A stretch of 64,000 nucleotides of DNA from Agreia pratensis (GTDB taxonomy: Bacteria; Actinomycetota; Actinomycetes; Actinomycetales; Microbacteriaceae). Below are positions 1-8,988 of the stretch, piece after piece. Both the position numbers and the translations under genes were made by a program. The stretch is taken from the NCBI RefSeq assembly GCF_900177685.1, contig NZ_FXAY01000006.1:62001-126000 (forward strand). Reading direction: 5' to 3'. Within the stretch, counting starts at the first letter, position 1; each line of letters opens with the position of its first letter. The notes below the pieces were generated by a model that saw only the letters and a program-made list of their open reading frames with translations, was not told the DNA's origin and searched no databases.

Positions 1-137
1 GCGAGCCGTTCGCAGACGCGCTGCTGCTCGATCAGCAGGCAAGAGGAAGCGCTGCTCGCATCGACCTGGGCTGGGAGCCCAACGGCCCCAGCATCCTCGA
101 CGAGTTGCGCACCGGGTCGTACGCGGTCAAGAACTAG
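1..137 (+). CDS. NAD-dependent epimerase/dehydratase-like protein, C-terminal end (partial)
   Basis: The frame is open from the left edge and ends at a TAG at 135-137. The 44 visible residues finish with LGWEPNGPSILDELRTGSYAVKN. That ending, a hydrophobic turn followed by SILDELRTGSY, is typical of the C-terminal substrate-binding part of extended short-chain dehydrogenases (NAD-dependent sugar epimerase/dehydratase family). The catalytic YxxxK and Rossmann parts lie outside the window, so the substrate cannot be named. The last bases CTAG are shared with the convergent aminotransferase gene, so the two TAG stop codons overlap on opposite strands. Confidence 0.6.
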   Translation, partial: EPFADALLLDQQARGSAARIDLGWEPNGPSILDELRTGSYAVKN

Positions 138-1816
138 TCGGTCGTCGCGCGCCTCTCTTGAAGCTCGAGGCCGTAGGCGCGCGACGGCTCGATACCGGGA
201 GGGTTCTCTCGATCGGGCATGCGTGAGAAGCCGCGCCGCTCATAGAGTCCGTGCGCGGTGGTCATCTCAGTTCCACTGTTCATGACCACGCGCTCGGCCC
301 CGCGCTCGCGGGCGAGGTCGATGACGAAGTCGGTGAGGATGCTGCCCACGCGACGCCCGCGCGACGCGGGGTCGACGGCGAGCAGGCGGAAGTCGAACTC
401 TCCCGGCCTGCCCAGCGGCGTCAGCAGCTCGCCCGGTCGAGGCGTCGTGACAGAACCCAGGATGCGGCCGGTCGCGTCGTCGACGGCGACCCACACCTCG
501 CCGATGGCCGCGTGACGCGGCACATCGAGGATCTGCACCGCGTAGTCGTCGCCGATGGTGAAGTCGAGCCGATACGCCTCGAGTCGCTGGCGAGCGATCT
601 CGTCGTGCTCGTCGGGGCGGGCGAGGCGCACGGAGATGCCGCCCGGCTCGGGCGTCTGCGCATCCGGCTGCCGTCGCGCTGGCTCGGGCAGGCGACGGAT
701 GCCCTCGAGCAGGTCGTCGAGACCGGCGGCGACACAGATGCGGATCCACCCCTCTCCCCCGCGACCGAAGGCGCTGCCCGGAGCCACGGCGACCCGTTTC
801 TCGAGCAGGAAACGCTCAGCCCATCCCGCCACGTCGCCGCCCGTCGCGTATCCGACGTCCACCCACAGATAGAAGGCGCCTGACGGCTGCAGATACTCGA
901 TTCCTCGCTCGCGCAGAAGTGCGGTGGCGGCGTCGAGGTTCTGCCTGTAGTGCAGGCCCGCTGTTCTCACGTGCTGCTGATCGCCCCCGACGGCCACGAG
1001 GGCGGCCAACTGCGCGGGCGTGTTGACACAGCTGATCATCGCCTCCTGCGCCGTGCGCATGATCGTCGACAGCCCCGGAGGTGTGACGAGGTATCCCACT
1101 CGCGCGCCCGTGAGCGCGTAGGTCTTCGACAGCGAGAACACGGAGAAGACCCGGTCGTCGGCATCGAGACTCGCCACCGACACATGCGGGGAGTCGTAGC
1201 TGAAGGCCTCATAGACCTCGTCGCTCACGATCCAGAGGTCGTGCTGCCTCGCGAATTCGACGAGTGCCCGCAGAGTCTCCTCAGGAAAGACCGACCCGAG
1301 CGGATTCGATGGCGAGTTGATGATGATCATGCGGGTGCGCGGCGTGATGAGCCTCGTCAGCTCATCGAAGTCCGGCAGAAAAGCGTTGTCTCGGCGCAGC
1401 GGATACGGCACCGAGACCGCGGAAATCATGGCCGCGTTCATCGCGAAGGTCGAGTAGCCCGGATCGGGAATGAGGACTTCATCTCCGGGCCCGAGAGTGA
1501 GACTCATCGCGAGATAGAGAGCCTGCATGCCGCCGCACGTCACCCAGACCTGCTCCGTGTCGACGACGACGCCGTTGTCGCGTGCCAGCTTGCGAACCAG
1601 GGCCTCGCGAAGTGCGGGAAGGCCCCCGTTCGGCCCATAATCGGTCTCGTCGGCGAGCCAGGCATCCGAGCCTGCTCTGAGGATCTCGGGCGCGACATCG
1701 ACGTCGGGCTCCCCCACCGCGAGCATCACCACGTCGTCGAGTGCCAGCGCCATCTCGAAGATGCGCCGGATTCCCGACGGAGGAACGGAATCGATGTGGG
1801 ATGCGAGCTGTGGCAT
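134..1816 (-). CDS. Aminotransferase class I/II fused to a GNAT acetyltransferase
   Basis: A 560-residue protein with two domains. Residues 1-385 are a fold-type I PLP aminotransferase: NSPSNP at 168-173, SDEVY at 198-202, the Schiff-base lysine in SLSKTYALTGARVGY (K231), and the carboxylate-binding Arg in WIRI (R359). Residues about 394-555 form a GNAT N-acetyltransferase domain, with the acetyl-CoA loop around LLAVDPASRGRRVGSIL. The start is set at the ATG that opens MPQLASHIDSVPPSGIR, as in related aspartate-type aminotransferases; an upstream extension of the frame has no family match and runs through low-quality sequence. The amino acid substrate is not evident. The fusion suggests that the transamination product or its precursor is N-acetylated by the same polypeptide, which is inference. 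It lies alone, divergent from rpsT. Confidence 0.85.
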   Translation of the reverse strand: MPQLASHIDSVPPSGIRRIFEMALALDDVVMLAVGEPDVDVAPEILRAGSDAWLADETDYGPNGGLPALREALVRKLARDNGVVVDTEQVWVTCGGMQALYLAMSLTLGPGDEVLIPDPGYSTFAMNAAMISAVSVPYPLRRDNAFLPDFDELTRLITPRTRMIIINSPSNPLGSVFPEETLRALVEFARQHDLWIVSDEVYEAFSYDSPHVSVASLDADDRVFSVFSLSKTYALTGARVGYLVTPPGLSTIMRTAQEAMISCVNTPAQLAALVAVGGDQQHVRTAGLHYRQNLDAATALLRERGIEYLQPSGAFYLWVDVGYATGGDVAGWAERFLLEKRVAVAPGSAFGRGGEGWIRICVAAGLDDLLEGIRRLPEPARRQPDAQTPEPGGISVRLARPDEHDEIARQRLEAYRLDFTIGDDYAVQILDVPRHAAIGEVWVAVDDATGRILGSVTTPRPGELLTPLGRPGEFDFRLLAVDPASRGRRVGSILTDFVIDLARERGAERVVMNSGTEMTTAHGLYERRGFSRMPDRENPPGIEPSRAYGLELQERRATTD

Positions 1817-1954
1817 GAGAGCATTAAGGCTACGCCTCGGTCGGGGTACGGTGAAACGCCGCAGTCCGCACGGGTAACGCGTTCCTGGGTCACCTCGATA
1901 TTGTCGAGAAGGCACCCGTCTGGTAACGTTGCCTGTTGGCTTACGCTTCCGTCT

Positions 1955-1960
1955 TACTAT
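1955..1960 (+). promoter_or_regulatory. Candidate -10 of rpsT
   Basis: TACTAT fits the TANNNT pattern and lies about 70 bp before the GTG of rpsT. Transcription from here would give a leader of roughly 60 nt. The -35 region is not well matched (TTGCCT at 20 bp, TTGGCT at 13 bp), so this is tentative. Confidence 0.35.
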
Positions 1961-2028
1961 GCGGAGCGAACTCGCGGTCGCCGGTCGATCGCATTGCATT
2001 CATCCGAACACATACAAGAGGTAATTTC

Positions 2029-2289
2029 GTGGCAAACATCAAGTCGCAGATCAAGCGCATCGGCACCAACAAGAAGGCCCAGGAGCGCAATAAGGCCGTC
2101 AAGAGTGGCCTGAAGACCGCTATCCGCGCCACCAAGACCGCTGTCGCCACGGGCGACAAAGACAAGGCCCTCGCCGCGCTGATCGCTGCGGGCAAGAAGC
2201 TCGACAAGGCCGCCTCGAAGGGCGTCATCCACAAGAACCAGGCCGCGAACCGCAAGTCGGCCCTCGCGAAGACCGTCGCCTCTCTCTAA
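2029..2289 (+). CDS. rpsT: 30S ribosomal protein S20
   Basis: An 86-residue basic protein that binds 16S rRNA early in assembly of the small subunit. The sequence opens [30 protein letters not shown] and carries the S20 signature [18 protein letters not shown] near the end; the length is normal. It starts at GTG, preceded by AAGAGG about 8 nt upstream, and the start is fixed because ANIKSQ is the conserved N terminus. It is followed at 30 bp by a strong hairpin terminator. rpsT next to holA, in convergent orientation, is a conserved actinobacterial arrangement. Confidence 0.97.
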   Translation: MANIKSQIKRIGTNKKAQERNKAVKSGLKTAIRATKTAVATGDKDKALAALIAAGKKLDKAASKGVIHKNQAANRKSALAKTVASL

Positions 2290-2318
2290 CGAGAGCCGCT
2301 CTCTCACGAGACGCACGC

Positions 2319-2353
2319 ACGAAAAAAGCCCCGCACTGCGGGGCTTTTTTCGT
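2319..2353. terminator. Bidirectional rho-independent terminator between rpsT and holA
   Basis: The stem is ACGAAAAAAGCCCCGC with its complement after a short ACT loop: an A-run, a GC core and a T-run. It is symmetric, so it can end transcription of rpsT on the plus strand and holA on the minus strand. Confidence 0.93.
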
Positions 2354-2362
2354 ACCTGCCGC

Positions 2363-3391
2363 TCAGTGGGGCAGCTCACCGCGCTCGGCGATGACGCCGA
2401 TCATGCGCTCGAGCGAGTAGACGGCGTCGCGGCTGCCGCCCTTGATGTTCTCGTCGGTCTCGGCGAGCATCTGGATGCTGCGGCCGAGACCCGCACCCGA
2501 CCAGCCGGCCAGGTCGCGGCGGGCTCTGTCTATCTGCCACGGCGCGAGTCCGAGTTGGCCGGCGAGTTGGCCTGATCCGCCGCGGGTGCCCAACACCTTG
2601 GCCATCGTGCGGAGCTTCATGGCGAACGCGGCGACCATGGGCACCGGATCTGCACCCGACGCGAGCGCGTGACGAGCGAGTGCGAGCGCCTCGCCGTGTC
2701 GACCGGCGATCGCCATGTCAGCGACCGCGAAGGCGCTGGCCTCGACGCGGCCGCCGTAGTACCGGTCGACAGTGGCCTCCGTGATCTCGGCCGACGCATC
2801 GGCCACGAGCTGCTGGCACGCGCTGGAGAGTTCGGTGAGGTCGTCGGAGAACGCGGCGACCAGGGCCCTGAGCGCACCCGCCGAAACGCGGCGCCCTGCA
2901 GCGCGGAACTCGGAAGAGGCGAACTCGTAGCGTTCGGCGTCTTTCTTGAGTTCGGCGCAGACGATCTCGATTCCTCCACCCGAACCGGATCGGATCGCAT
3001 CGAGCAGCCGCTTGCCTCTGACACCGCCGCCGTGCCGAAGCACGAGGTAGGTGTCGTCTGCCGGGTTCTCGAGATAGGAGATGGTCTCGCTGAGGAAGTC
3101 GTCGGTGCACTTTTCGACTGAGGAGACGCGGATCATGCGCGGCTCGGCGAAGAGTGACGGGCTCGCGACGGTGAGCAGCTCGCCCGGCGCGTACGACGAC
3201 GCGTCGATGTCGGAGACTTCGAGACTCGGGTCCTCCAGCTTCAGCAGCTCACGGAGCTGCCGGATGCTGCGTTCGGCAAGAAACGACTCCGTGCCCGACA
3301 CGAGGACGACCGGCGCGGGGCGCACCTGCTCCCAGGAGAGCTGCGGGATCGAGGCCTTCGCCGTTTGTTTTGCGCCGCGTGCAGTAGCCAC
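2363..3391 (-). CDS. holA: DNA polymerase III subunit delta
   Basis: A 342-residue protein, normal for HolA. Delta opens the beta sliding clamp within the clamp-loader complex at the replication fork. The N-terminal part reads PAPVVLVSGTESFLAERSIRQL, the degenerate AAA+ nucleotide-site region seen in delta subunits. The C-terminal helical collar includes LGLAPWQIDRARRDLAGWS. It follows comEA and comEC on the same strand, the usual order in Gram-positive genomes. The first 151 bp lie inside the 3' end of comEC in another frame. Confidence 0.93.
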   Translation of the reverse strand: MATARGAKQTAKASIPQLSWEQVRPAPVVLVSGTESFLAERSIRQLRELLKLEDPSLEVSDIDASSYAPGELLTVASPSLFAEPRMIRVSSVEKCTDDFLSETISYLENPADDTYLVLRHGGGVRGKRLLDAIRSGSGGGIEIVCAELKKDAERYEFASSEFRAAGRRVSAGALRALVAAFSDDLTELSSACQQLVADASAEITEATVDRYYGGRVEASAFAVADMAIAGRHGEALALARHALASGADPVPMVAAFAMKLRTMAKVLGTRGGSGQLAGQLGLAPWQIDRARRDLAGWSGAGLGRSIQMLAETDENIKGGSRDAVYSLERMIGVIAERGELPH

Positions 3392-5859
3392 GTGTCCTCA
3401 CTTACGTCGTTTCTCGTATCGAGCCTACTCGGCGGCACAGACACGAGTGACGCGGCACCGGCACCGGCCGTCTTCTCGCTCCAGACGACCGTGTCGCCGT
3501 CCTCGATCGACACCACGACGAGGCCGAGCAGGTCGGTGCGGAAGACCCGGGTTCCGGCGCCCGCGAGGATCTCGAGAATGCGATCGTTCGGGTGCCCGTA
3601 GTCATTGTCGGCGCCCACCGAGATGAGTCCTGCTCGAGCGCGGATGCGGTTGTAGAGTTCGGCGCTCTGATCGCCTGATCCGTGGTGGGCCACCTTCACC
3701 ACGTCGACCGGGCCGAGTCTGCCCTCGGCCATCAACCGAGCCTGGTCGCTCTCGCCGAGGTCTCCGAGGAACAACGCATCGATGTCTCCCGAGAACCTCA
3801 TGGTGACACTCGCGCCGTTACCACGGAGTGTCGTGTCGGCCGTGGGCCAGAGCACCTCCCAACGAAGTGCTCCGAGCTCTCCCCTGTCGCCTCGTGCCGC
3901 CTGCTGGACTATCGCTCCGGACTCGACGACACGACGCACGATCACCTCGTCGGACGGGCCATCGACAGGTCCGACCAGCACGGCGTCTGCTCGGCCCACC
4001 ACTGCATCGAGACCGCCGATGTGATCGAGGTCGAAGTGTGTGATCACGAGGAGATCGATACGACCGATCTGCATACGCTCGAGACAGGCCCGCAAGAGAT
4101 CGGGATCCGGCCCCGTGTCGATGAGGGCTGTCACATCACCGCTTTTCACAAGCACAGCATCGCCCTGCCCGATATCGCATGCCGCGATACGCCAGTTCTG
4201 CGGTACAGAGAAGCGGAGCGCGATGGTGCCGCCGATCATCACCCCGCCGTACACGCCGACGATCGCAGCTGCCAGGAACACCGCCATCGCGCGCCGGAGC
4301 CGCGGAGCGCCGGAGGCAAGGAGAACCCAGAGCGCCAGGGCGGTCAAGACAAGCACGAGCAGGGCGCCGAGAAGACCCGGCACCCACGGTAGCCGTGCAC
4401 CGGGTGCATCAGCGAAGAACCGAGCGACAGCGCCGATCCACGCTGCCGGCAGCCAGCACAGCCATGCGGCCGGCACGGCCACGGGTGGGATGAGTGAGCC
4501 CACCAGACAGCCCAGCAGACCCACGACGGTGGCGATAGGAGCGGCCGGAGCCGCGAGCAGGTTCGCCGGAATGCTGTACGGAGCAACCGTGGGTGTGAGG
4601 AGGGCGAGCACAGGCTGGCAGGCGAGCTGGGCAGCAAGCGGCACAGCGATGACGGCCGCCAGCCATGGCGGCATCCAGCGAGAGAGAGCGGATGTGACGG
4701 GCCGGGTGAGCAGCAGGAGCCCGGCTGTTGCGAGCGAGGAGAGTGCGAAACCGAAGCTGTGCGAGAGCCACGGATCGGTGACGATGAGACTGATGACCGC
4801 CAGGCAGAGCACGGGCATGCCTCGAGCGGAGCGAGACGCCCCGATCGACACGAGAACGATGGCCGCCATGGCCGCCGCACGAATGACGCTCGGCTGCGGT
4901 GTGACGAGGATGACGAAGAGCACCAGCACCGCACCGGCCATACCGAGTCGCGCGCCTCGACGAAGACCGGCGAAGCCGGCGATGAGGAACGCCCCCGCGA
5001 TGACGATGGCGCAGTTGGCGCCGGAGACGGCGGTGAGATGGCTGAGGCCGCTGTCTTTCATCGACTCGTCGAGCGAGGCATCGACCAGGGAATCGTCGCC
5101 CAGGGCGAGTCCGGGTACCAGCTCTGCGCCATCGCCGGGGAGGCCTCGCGCGGAATCAGCGAATCGGGCTCGTAGCTCGGCCGCCCAGGCAAGCTGCCAT
5201 CCAGGAGGCCGGACAGTCTGCGGGTGGCCCTCTGCGAACGCGAGCCACGCAGTCTGGGATCCGTCGTCGGTGGCGCGGAATCGTGCATCGACGCGGATCG
5301 TCGATCCGATGGCGGGCGCGTCGGCCGTGCCGAGACCGTCGACGAAGACCAGCACCCGTGTCGACGTGCGGTCACTCCGACTGTCGGCGTTCTGAAGGCG
5401 ATGCAGGGTCGCCTCGAATCGCACACCCGACAGCGACTCGCCGCCGAAGCCGGAGTGAGCAGTCTCGGCCGGTGTTCCCACAACCTCGAGCTCGGCCGAC
5501 AGCGCCGTCTGCGTCTCGTCAAGAAGCAACGGGGGCTCTCGCAGAGGCTGGAGAACGAGCACCGCGACCGCGACGCACGCGCCGATGCCCGCACACACAG
5601 CGACCGTCGGGAGAGCACGGCGCGTTCCTCGTCGAACCCGGCCCCATCGAGATGCCCCCACGGTCGGGGCAAGCAACCGCCACAGCGTCAGCGAGACCGC
5701 GAGGCAGGCGACCGCGCCGATCAGAACGGATGACGCAGCAGTCGGCTGCCCGACGAGCACGAATGCGGCGCCCCATGCGAAAAGAGCCGGAGCCGTCAGG
5801 CGATGATCGGCCCACCGTGTAGAACCTGGATTCCGTGGCTCACGCCGCGGCCCGCTCAT
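3241..5859 (-). CDS. comEC: ComEC/Rec2 competence family DNA channel
   Basis: An 872-residue integral membrane protein. It has an N-terminal hydrophobic region, a multi-pass Competence domain in the middle (DSGLSHLTAVSGANCAIV is the characteristic start of this domain), and a C-terminal metallo-beta-lactamase domain with VITHFDLDHIGGLDAV and VAHHGSGDQS. Family members carry single-stranded DNA across the cytoplasmic membrane. The start ATG overlaps the comEA stop (ATGA), so the two are probably translated together. The frame continues about 50 residues into holA, and this Arg/Ser-rich tail has no family match. Confidence 0.92.
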   Translation of the reverse strand: MSGPRREPRNPGSTRWADHRLTAPALFAWGAAFVLVGQPTAASSVLIGAVACLAVSLTLWRLLAPTVGASRWGRVRRGTRRALPTVAVCAGIGACVAVAVLVLQPLREPPLLLDETQTALSAELEVVGTPAETAHSGFGGESLSGVRFEATLHRLQNADSRSDRTSTRVLVFVDGLGTADAPAIGSTIRVDARFRATDDGSQTAWLAFAEGHPQTVRPPGWQLAWAAELRARFADSARGLPGDGAELVPGLALGDDSLVDASLDESMKDSGLSHLTAVSGANCAIVIAGAFLIAGFAGLRRGARLGMAGAVLVLFVILVTPQPSVIRAAAMAAIVLVSIGASRSARGMPVLCLAVISLIVTDPWLSHSFGFALSSLATAGLLLLTRPVTSALSRWMPPWLAAVIAVPLAAQLACQPVLALLTPTVAPYSIPANLLAAPAAPIATVVGLLGCLVGSLIPPVAVPAAWLCWLPAAWIGAVARFFADAPGARLPWVPGLLGALLVLVLTALALWVLLASGAPRLRRAMAVFLAAAIVGVYGGVMIGGTIALRFSVPQNWRIAACDIGQGDAVLVKSGDVTALIDTGPDPDLLRACLERMQIGRIDLLVITHFDLDHIGGLDAVVGRADAVLVGPVDGPSDEVIVRRVVESGAIVQQAARGDRGELGALRWEVLWPTADTTLRGNGASVTMRFSGDIDALFLGDLGESDQARLMAEGRLGPVDVVKVAHHGSGDQSAELYNRIRARAGLISVGADNDYGHPNDRILEILAGAGTRVFRTDLLGLVVVSIEDGDTVVWSEKTAGAGAASLVSVPPSRLDTRNDVSEDTWLLHAAQNKRRRPRSRSSPGSRCAPRRSSSCRARSRFLPNAASGSSVSC

Positions 5860-6512
5860 ACGACTGCCGCATCGCGGAGTCCATCGAGCGTCTTCTGTCC
5901 GATGCCGGGAACCTCGAGCAGCTGGTCGATCGACGTGAACGGGCCGTGCTCGTCTCGGTAGTCGATGATCTTCTTCGCCGTCTCCGGACCGATGCGCGGC
6001 AGGGTCTCGAGCGCGGCGGAGTCGGCCGTGTTGAGGTTCACCGCGGCAGACGCGGTGTCGCCTGGCGCTGCTGCGCCGCCGCTCGACGGCAGCGGCACGG
6101 TCTCGCCCATCGCGGGCGCGTACAGCTGCTCTCCATCGCTCACGACGCGCGCCAGGTTGAGCTGCGCCGTATCCGCCACATCGGTGTATCCGCCCGCGGC
6201 GGCGATGGCATCGACGATGCGGGCTCCCTCACGCAGCTCGTACAGCCCCGGTCGCGCAACCGCCCCGAGGACGTGCACATAGATCACCAGCCCATCGGAC
6301 GAGCCTCCTCCGTCGAGGGTCTGGCCCACACCCTCAGGCGGAGAGTTGCTCTGCGCTGCGCCCTGACTCGTCACGAGGACCTCGCTGCTCCCTCGCGGAG
6401 CCAACGCCGACACGAGCACCGCGACCACCAGGACGGCGAGCACGATGACGATGCCGGCGCCAACCCCGATGCTGAGCCGCGCCCGCGCCGGTGGCGGCGG
6501 CTCGGCATCCAT
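5856..6512 (-). CDS. comEA: ComEA family DNA-binding protein
   Basis: A 218-residue membrane-anchored protein. One transmembrane helix lies near residues 15-38 (IGVGAGIVIVLAVLVVAVLV). It is followed by an SLBB domain (VIYVHVLGAVARPGLYEL) and a C-terminal helix-hairpin-helix pair (VNLNTADSAALETLPRIGPETAKKIIDYR and EVPGIGQKTLDGLR). ComEA captures double-stranded DNA outside the membrane and hands it to ComEC. The start is at the ATG of MDAEPPPPARARL just before the membrane segment; longer versions of this frame have no plausible N terminus. Confidence 0.9.
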   Translation of the reverse strand: MDAEPPPPARARLSIGVGAGIVIVLAVLVVAVLVSALAPRGSSEVLVTSQGAAQSNSPPEGVGQTLDGGGSSDGLVIYVHVLGAVARPGLYELREGARIVDAIAAAGGYTDVADTAQLNLARVVSDGEQLYAPAMGETVPLPSSGGAAAPGDTASAAVNLNTADSAALETLPRIGPETAKKIIDYRDEHGPFTSIDQLLEVPGIGQKTLDGLRDAAVV

Positions 6513-6667
6513 GCCACCACGGTAGGCGGGTGACGCATAACGACGATCGCCCCGTCGCCGTGCTGTGAACAGCACGAGCACCGGGGCGACTGGTGAGGAG
6601 AGGACGCGAAAACGCGCCCGCTTCAGCGACGAGCTCGCCACCACGAACGAAGTCTGCTCAGCTACCC

Positions 6668-7252
6668 CTAAGACCGCCCGCGTGCGGCGATGGGCGCGAG
6701 CGCAGCGTCGATGAGCCGAACGGCCCGCTCGGCCGTCATGCGGTCGGTCTTCTCGGCAGCGCGGGCGACGGCGATGCCATCCGTCACAGCGAGGACGAGC
6801 GCGGCGTCGTCGGCCGTGATTCCGGCATCCGGGTAGGCGGCCTCGAGCAACTGCTGGAGGAAGTCCTCGGTGCTGCCCCAGTCCGCGGCGTGTATCGCCC
6901 GGATCCCTGGCTCCGTCGTCGCGCGCGCGGCGAACGCCGTCCACACGACAGCGTCGGTCAGGCCTGTCTCCGTGAGGCACGAGACCTCCTCGCAGAACGC
7001 CCGGAGGCGTCGCTCCGCCGACTCCTCGTTCTGGAGCAGGAGGCGCAGGCGCTCGCGGAACCGCACGTTGACTGCGGTCATCGCGCCGATGATGAGTGCT
7101 TCCTTGGTCGTGAAGTTGTGCTGCACGGCGCCCACCGAGACGCCGGCTTCCGCCGCGACGTTGCGGATGGTGACGGCGTCGCTGCCACGGCTCGAGAGAA
7201 TGAAGATGACGGCGTCGAGGATCGCGTCCCTGCTCCCACGTCGGACGGTCAT
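6668..7252 (-). CDS. TetR/AcrR family transcriptional regulator
   Basis: A 194-residue protein with an N-terminal TetR helix-turn-helix (residues 10-55; VTIRNVAAEAGVSVGAVQHNFTTKEALIIGAM) and a helical ligand-binding C-terminal part of the TetR_C type. It is divergent from the DUF418 membrane protein gene 68 bp away and is the obvious candidate to control it. The ligand is unknown. Confidence 0.88.
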   Translation of the reverse strand: MTVRRGSRDAILDAVIFILSSRGSDAVTIRNVAAEAGVSVGAVQHNFTTKEALIIGAMTAVNVRFRERLRLLLQNEESAERRLRAFCEEVSCLTETGLTDAVVWTAFAARATTEPGIRAIHAADWGSTEDFLQQLLEAAYPDAGITADDAALVLAVTDGIAVARAAEKTDRMTAERAVRLIDAALAPIAARGRS

Positions 7253-7320
7253 CGCTCTCCCTCCCCCGCTCGCGGTGACATCGCTGGCGTCGATCGCCCC
7301 TCTTAGGCTACGGTCAGATC

Positions 7321-8487
7321 ATGACCAATACGATCGTATTGCACAGCACGAACCTCCGTGGCGCCCGCATCGGGGCGATCGATGTCGTCCGCGGTATCGC
7401 GATCGTCGGCACGCTCGGAACCAACATCTGGGTGTTCTCCCACCCGTGGGGACTCCTCGGCATGCTGAGCATGCCGGTGACGTCCGAGCCGGGCGGACCG
7501 GAAGCGGTTGCGCAACTCGCCCTGATGTCCCTCGCGCAAGGGAAGTTCCTGGCGCTGCTCTCCCTCGTCTTCGGGATGGGGCTCGCGATCCAACACGGCG
7601 CGGCCGTGCGCCGCGAGACCCGCTGGCCCGGGCGTTACCTCTGGCGGGCTGCGCTCCTGCTGCTCGACGGCGCGATCAACTACGTTCTCATCGCGGAGTT
7701 CGACGTTCTCATGGGCTATGCCGTCACAGGAGCGATCGTCGCCTACCTGCTCATCACTCGCCCGCGTGCCCAGCGGGCGATGATCGTGGTGTTCGGCGCG
7801 CTCCACGTGATCATCATCTCGGTGGTCGTGGCCGCCGTCGCCCTCACAGACGCGTGCTGCGACGCGACGCTGCCCAACGGTCGCAATCCCTACGCCGACA
7901 GCTCGTTCCTCGACCTCGTGTTCTTCCGCCTCGACAATGTCGGAGTCTTCCGCGCGGAACCTGTGCTCATCGCCTTCCTCTCGCTCGCGCTCTTCCTCCT
8001 CGGCGCACGACTCCTGGGTGCCGGCGTCTTCGCACCGGAGGGCAACCGGCTCCGCCGACGGCTCATCATCGTGGGTGCTTTCGCCGTGCCGATCGATCTC
8101 ACCCTCGGGATCGCTGGCGGAACGGCCGGACTGCTCGCCGAGCGGTACCTGGTGGCGCCGTTCGTGGCTCTCGGGCTCCTCGCCCTCATCGCCGAGCTCT
8201 GCTTGAGAAGGGGGACAGACGGCTGGCTCGCCCGCCGGTCGAGCGAGATAGGCCGCGTCGCGCTCAGCGCGTACATGTTGCAGAACCTCCTGGCCGGAGC
8301 GGTGTTCTACGGCTGGGGCCTCGGCCTCGCTGAGCACACCCTGGAGTGGCGCCTACCCGTGACCCTCGCGGTCTTCGTGGCGCTGACCGCCGTCATCGCG
8401 CTGTTCGCGCACCTCTGGCTGCGGCGCTTCGCCCTTGGTCCGGTCGAATGGCTCTGGAAGCGCGCCGCACTAGCGAGAGGCAAATAG
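7321..8487 (+). CDS. DUF418 family membrane protein
   Basis: A 388-residue protein with about ten hydrophobic segments. The N-terminal RIGAIDVVRGIAIVGTLGTNIWVF and the C-terminal GRVALSAYMLQNLLAGAVFYGWGLGL are the typical ends of DUF418/YeiB-type proteins, which resemble acyltransferase-3 family membrane enzymes. Function is not established for the family. TAGGCT at 7304-7309, 11 nt before the ATG, is a possible -10. The divergent TetR gene probably regulates it. Confidence 0.85.
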   Translation: MTNTIVLHSTNLRGARIGAIDVVRGIAIVGTLGTNIWVFSHPWGLLGMLSMPVTSEPGGPEAVAQLALMSLAQGKFLALLSLVFGMGLAIQHGAAVRRETRWPGRYLWRAALLLLDGAINYVLIAEFDVLMGYAVTGAIVAYLLITRPRAQRAMIVVFGALHVIIISVVVAAVALTDACCDATLPNGRNPYADSSFLDLVFFRLDNVGVFRAEPVLIAFLSLALFLLGARLLGAGVFAPEGNRLRRRLIIVGAFAVPIDLTLGIAGGTAGLLAERYLVAPFVALGLLALIAELCLRRGTDGWLARRSSEIGRVALSAYMLQNLLAGAVFYGWGLGLAEHTLEWRLPVTLAVFVALTAVIALFAHLWLRRFALGPVEWLWKRAALARGK

Positions 8488-8544
8488 CCTCACCGCGACT
8501 GTCACCCGGTTACCGGCTTCTCCGGAGCGTCTGGACTCCGTGAT

Positions 8545-8985
8545 TTACGACGAACGGATGACGATGTCCCCGTCGCGCGCTTCGACAGGCAGGTACTTCG
8601 CCAGGTGTCCGATGTCTACCTGGTCACCGTCGTCGTTGACGACGTGAAGCACGGCCACGCATCCCAGCCTCTCGCCGCCTTCGCGGAGCAGGTCCACGGC
8701 ATCCTCGGTCATGCTGGCGCTGAGCCCATACCGGTAGGGCAACGTCGTCACTGTCGTGACACACTCCGCATCGCCTTCGTCGTATTCGGTGAACGCCTTC
8801 GCGAAGTCGTCGGGCAGGGTCGCTACGACTGCAGCATCGACCTCAGGCTGAGCCGACTTCGGGGCCGGGCTTGCGCTCGAGCAGCCGGCCAACGCGAGCA
8901 TGGCAGCCACCATCAACAGCACGAAGAAGACCGCGAGCGCGGGCCGACGCACGGGGGCGGGCGACGTGGGGCTGAGAGCCGTCAC
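8545..8985 (-). CDS. Small lipoprotein of unknown function
   Basis: A 146-residue protein with an N-terminal signal (ALAVFFVLLMVAAMLALAGC). The LAGC lipobox would give an acylated Cys near residue 35. The mature part contains two further cysteines (DAECVTTVTT and ERLGCVAVLHVV) that could form a disulfide. I do not recognise the family. It starts at GTG 3 nt after the leuS stop, so it may be co-transcribed with leuS. Confidence 0.7.
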   Translation of the reverse strand: MTALSPTSPAPVRRPALAVFFVLLMVAAMLALAGCSSASPAPKSAQPEVDAAVVATLPDDFAKAFTEYDEGDAECVTTVTTLPYRYGLSASMTEDAVDLLREGGERLGCVAVLHVVNDDGDQVDIGHLAKYLPVEARDGDIVIRSS

Positions 8986-8988
8986 AGG

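Noticed and set aside
4040-5395. A long open frame antisense to comEC
   Set aside because: Ser/Arg/Ala-rich shadow with no start signal or recognisable motif.
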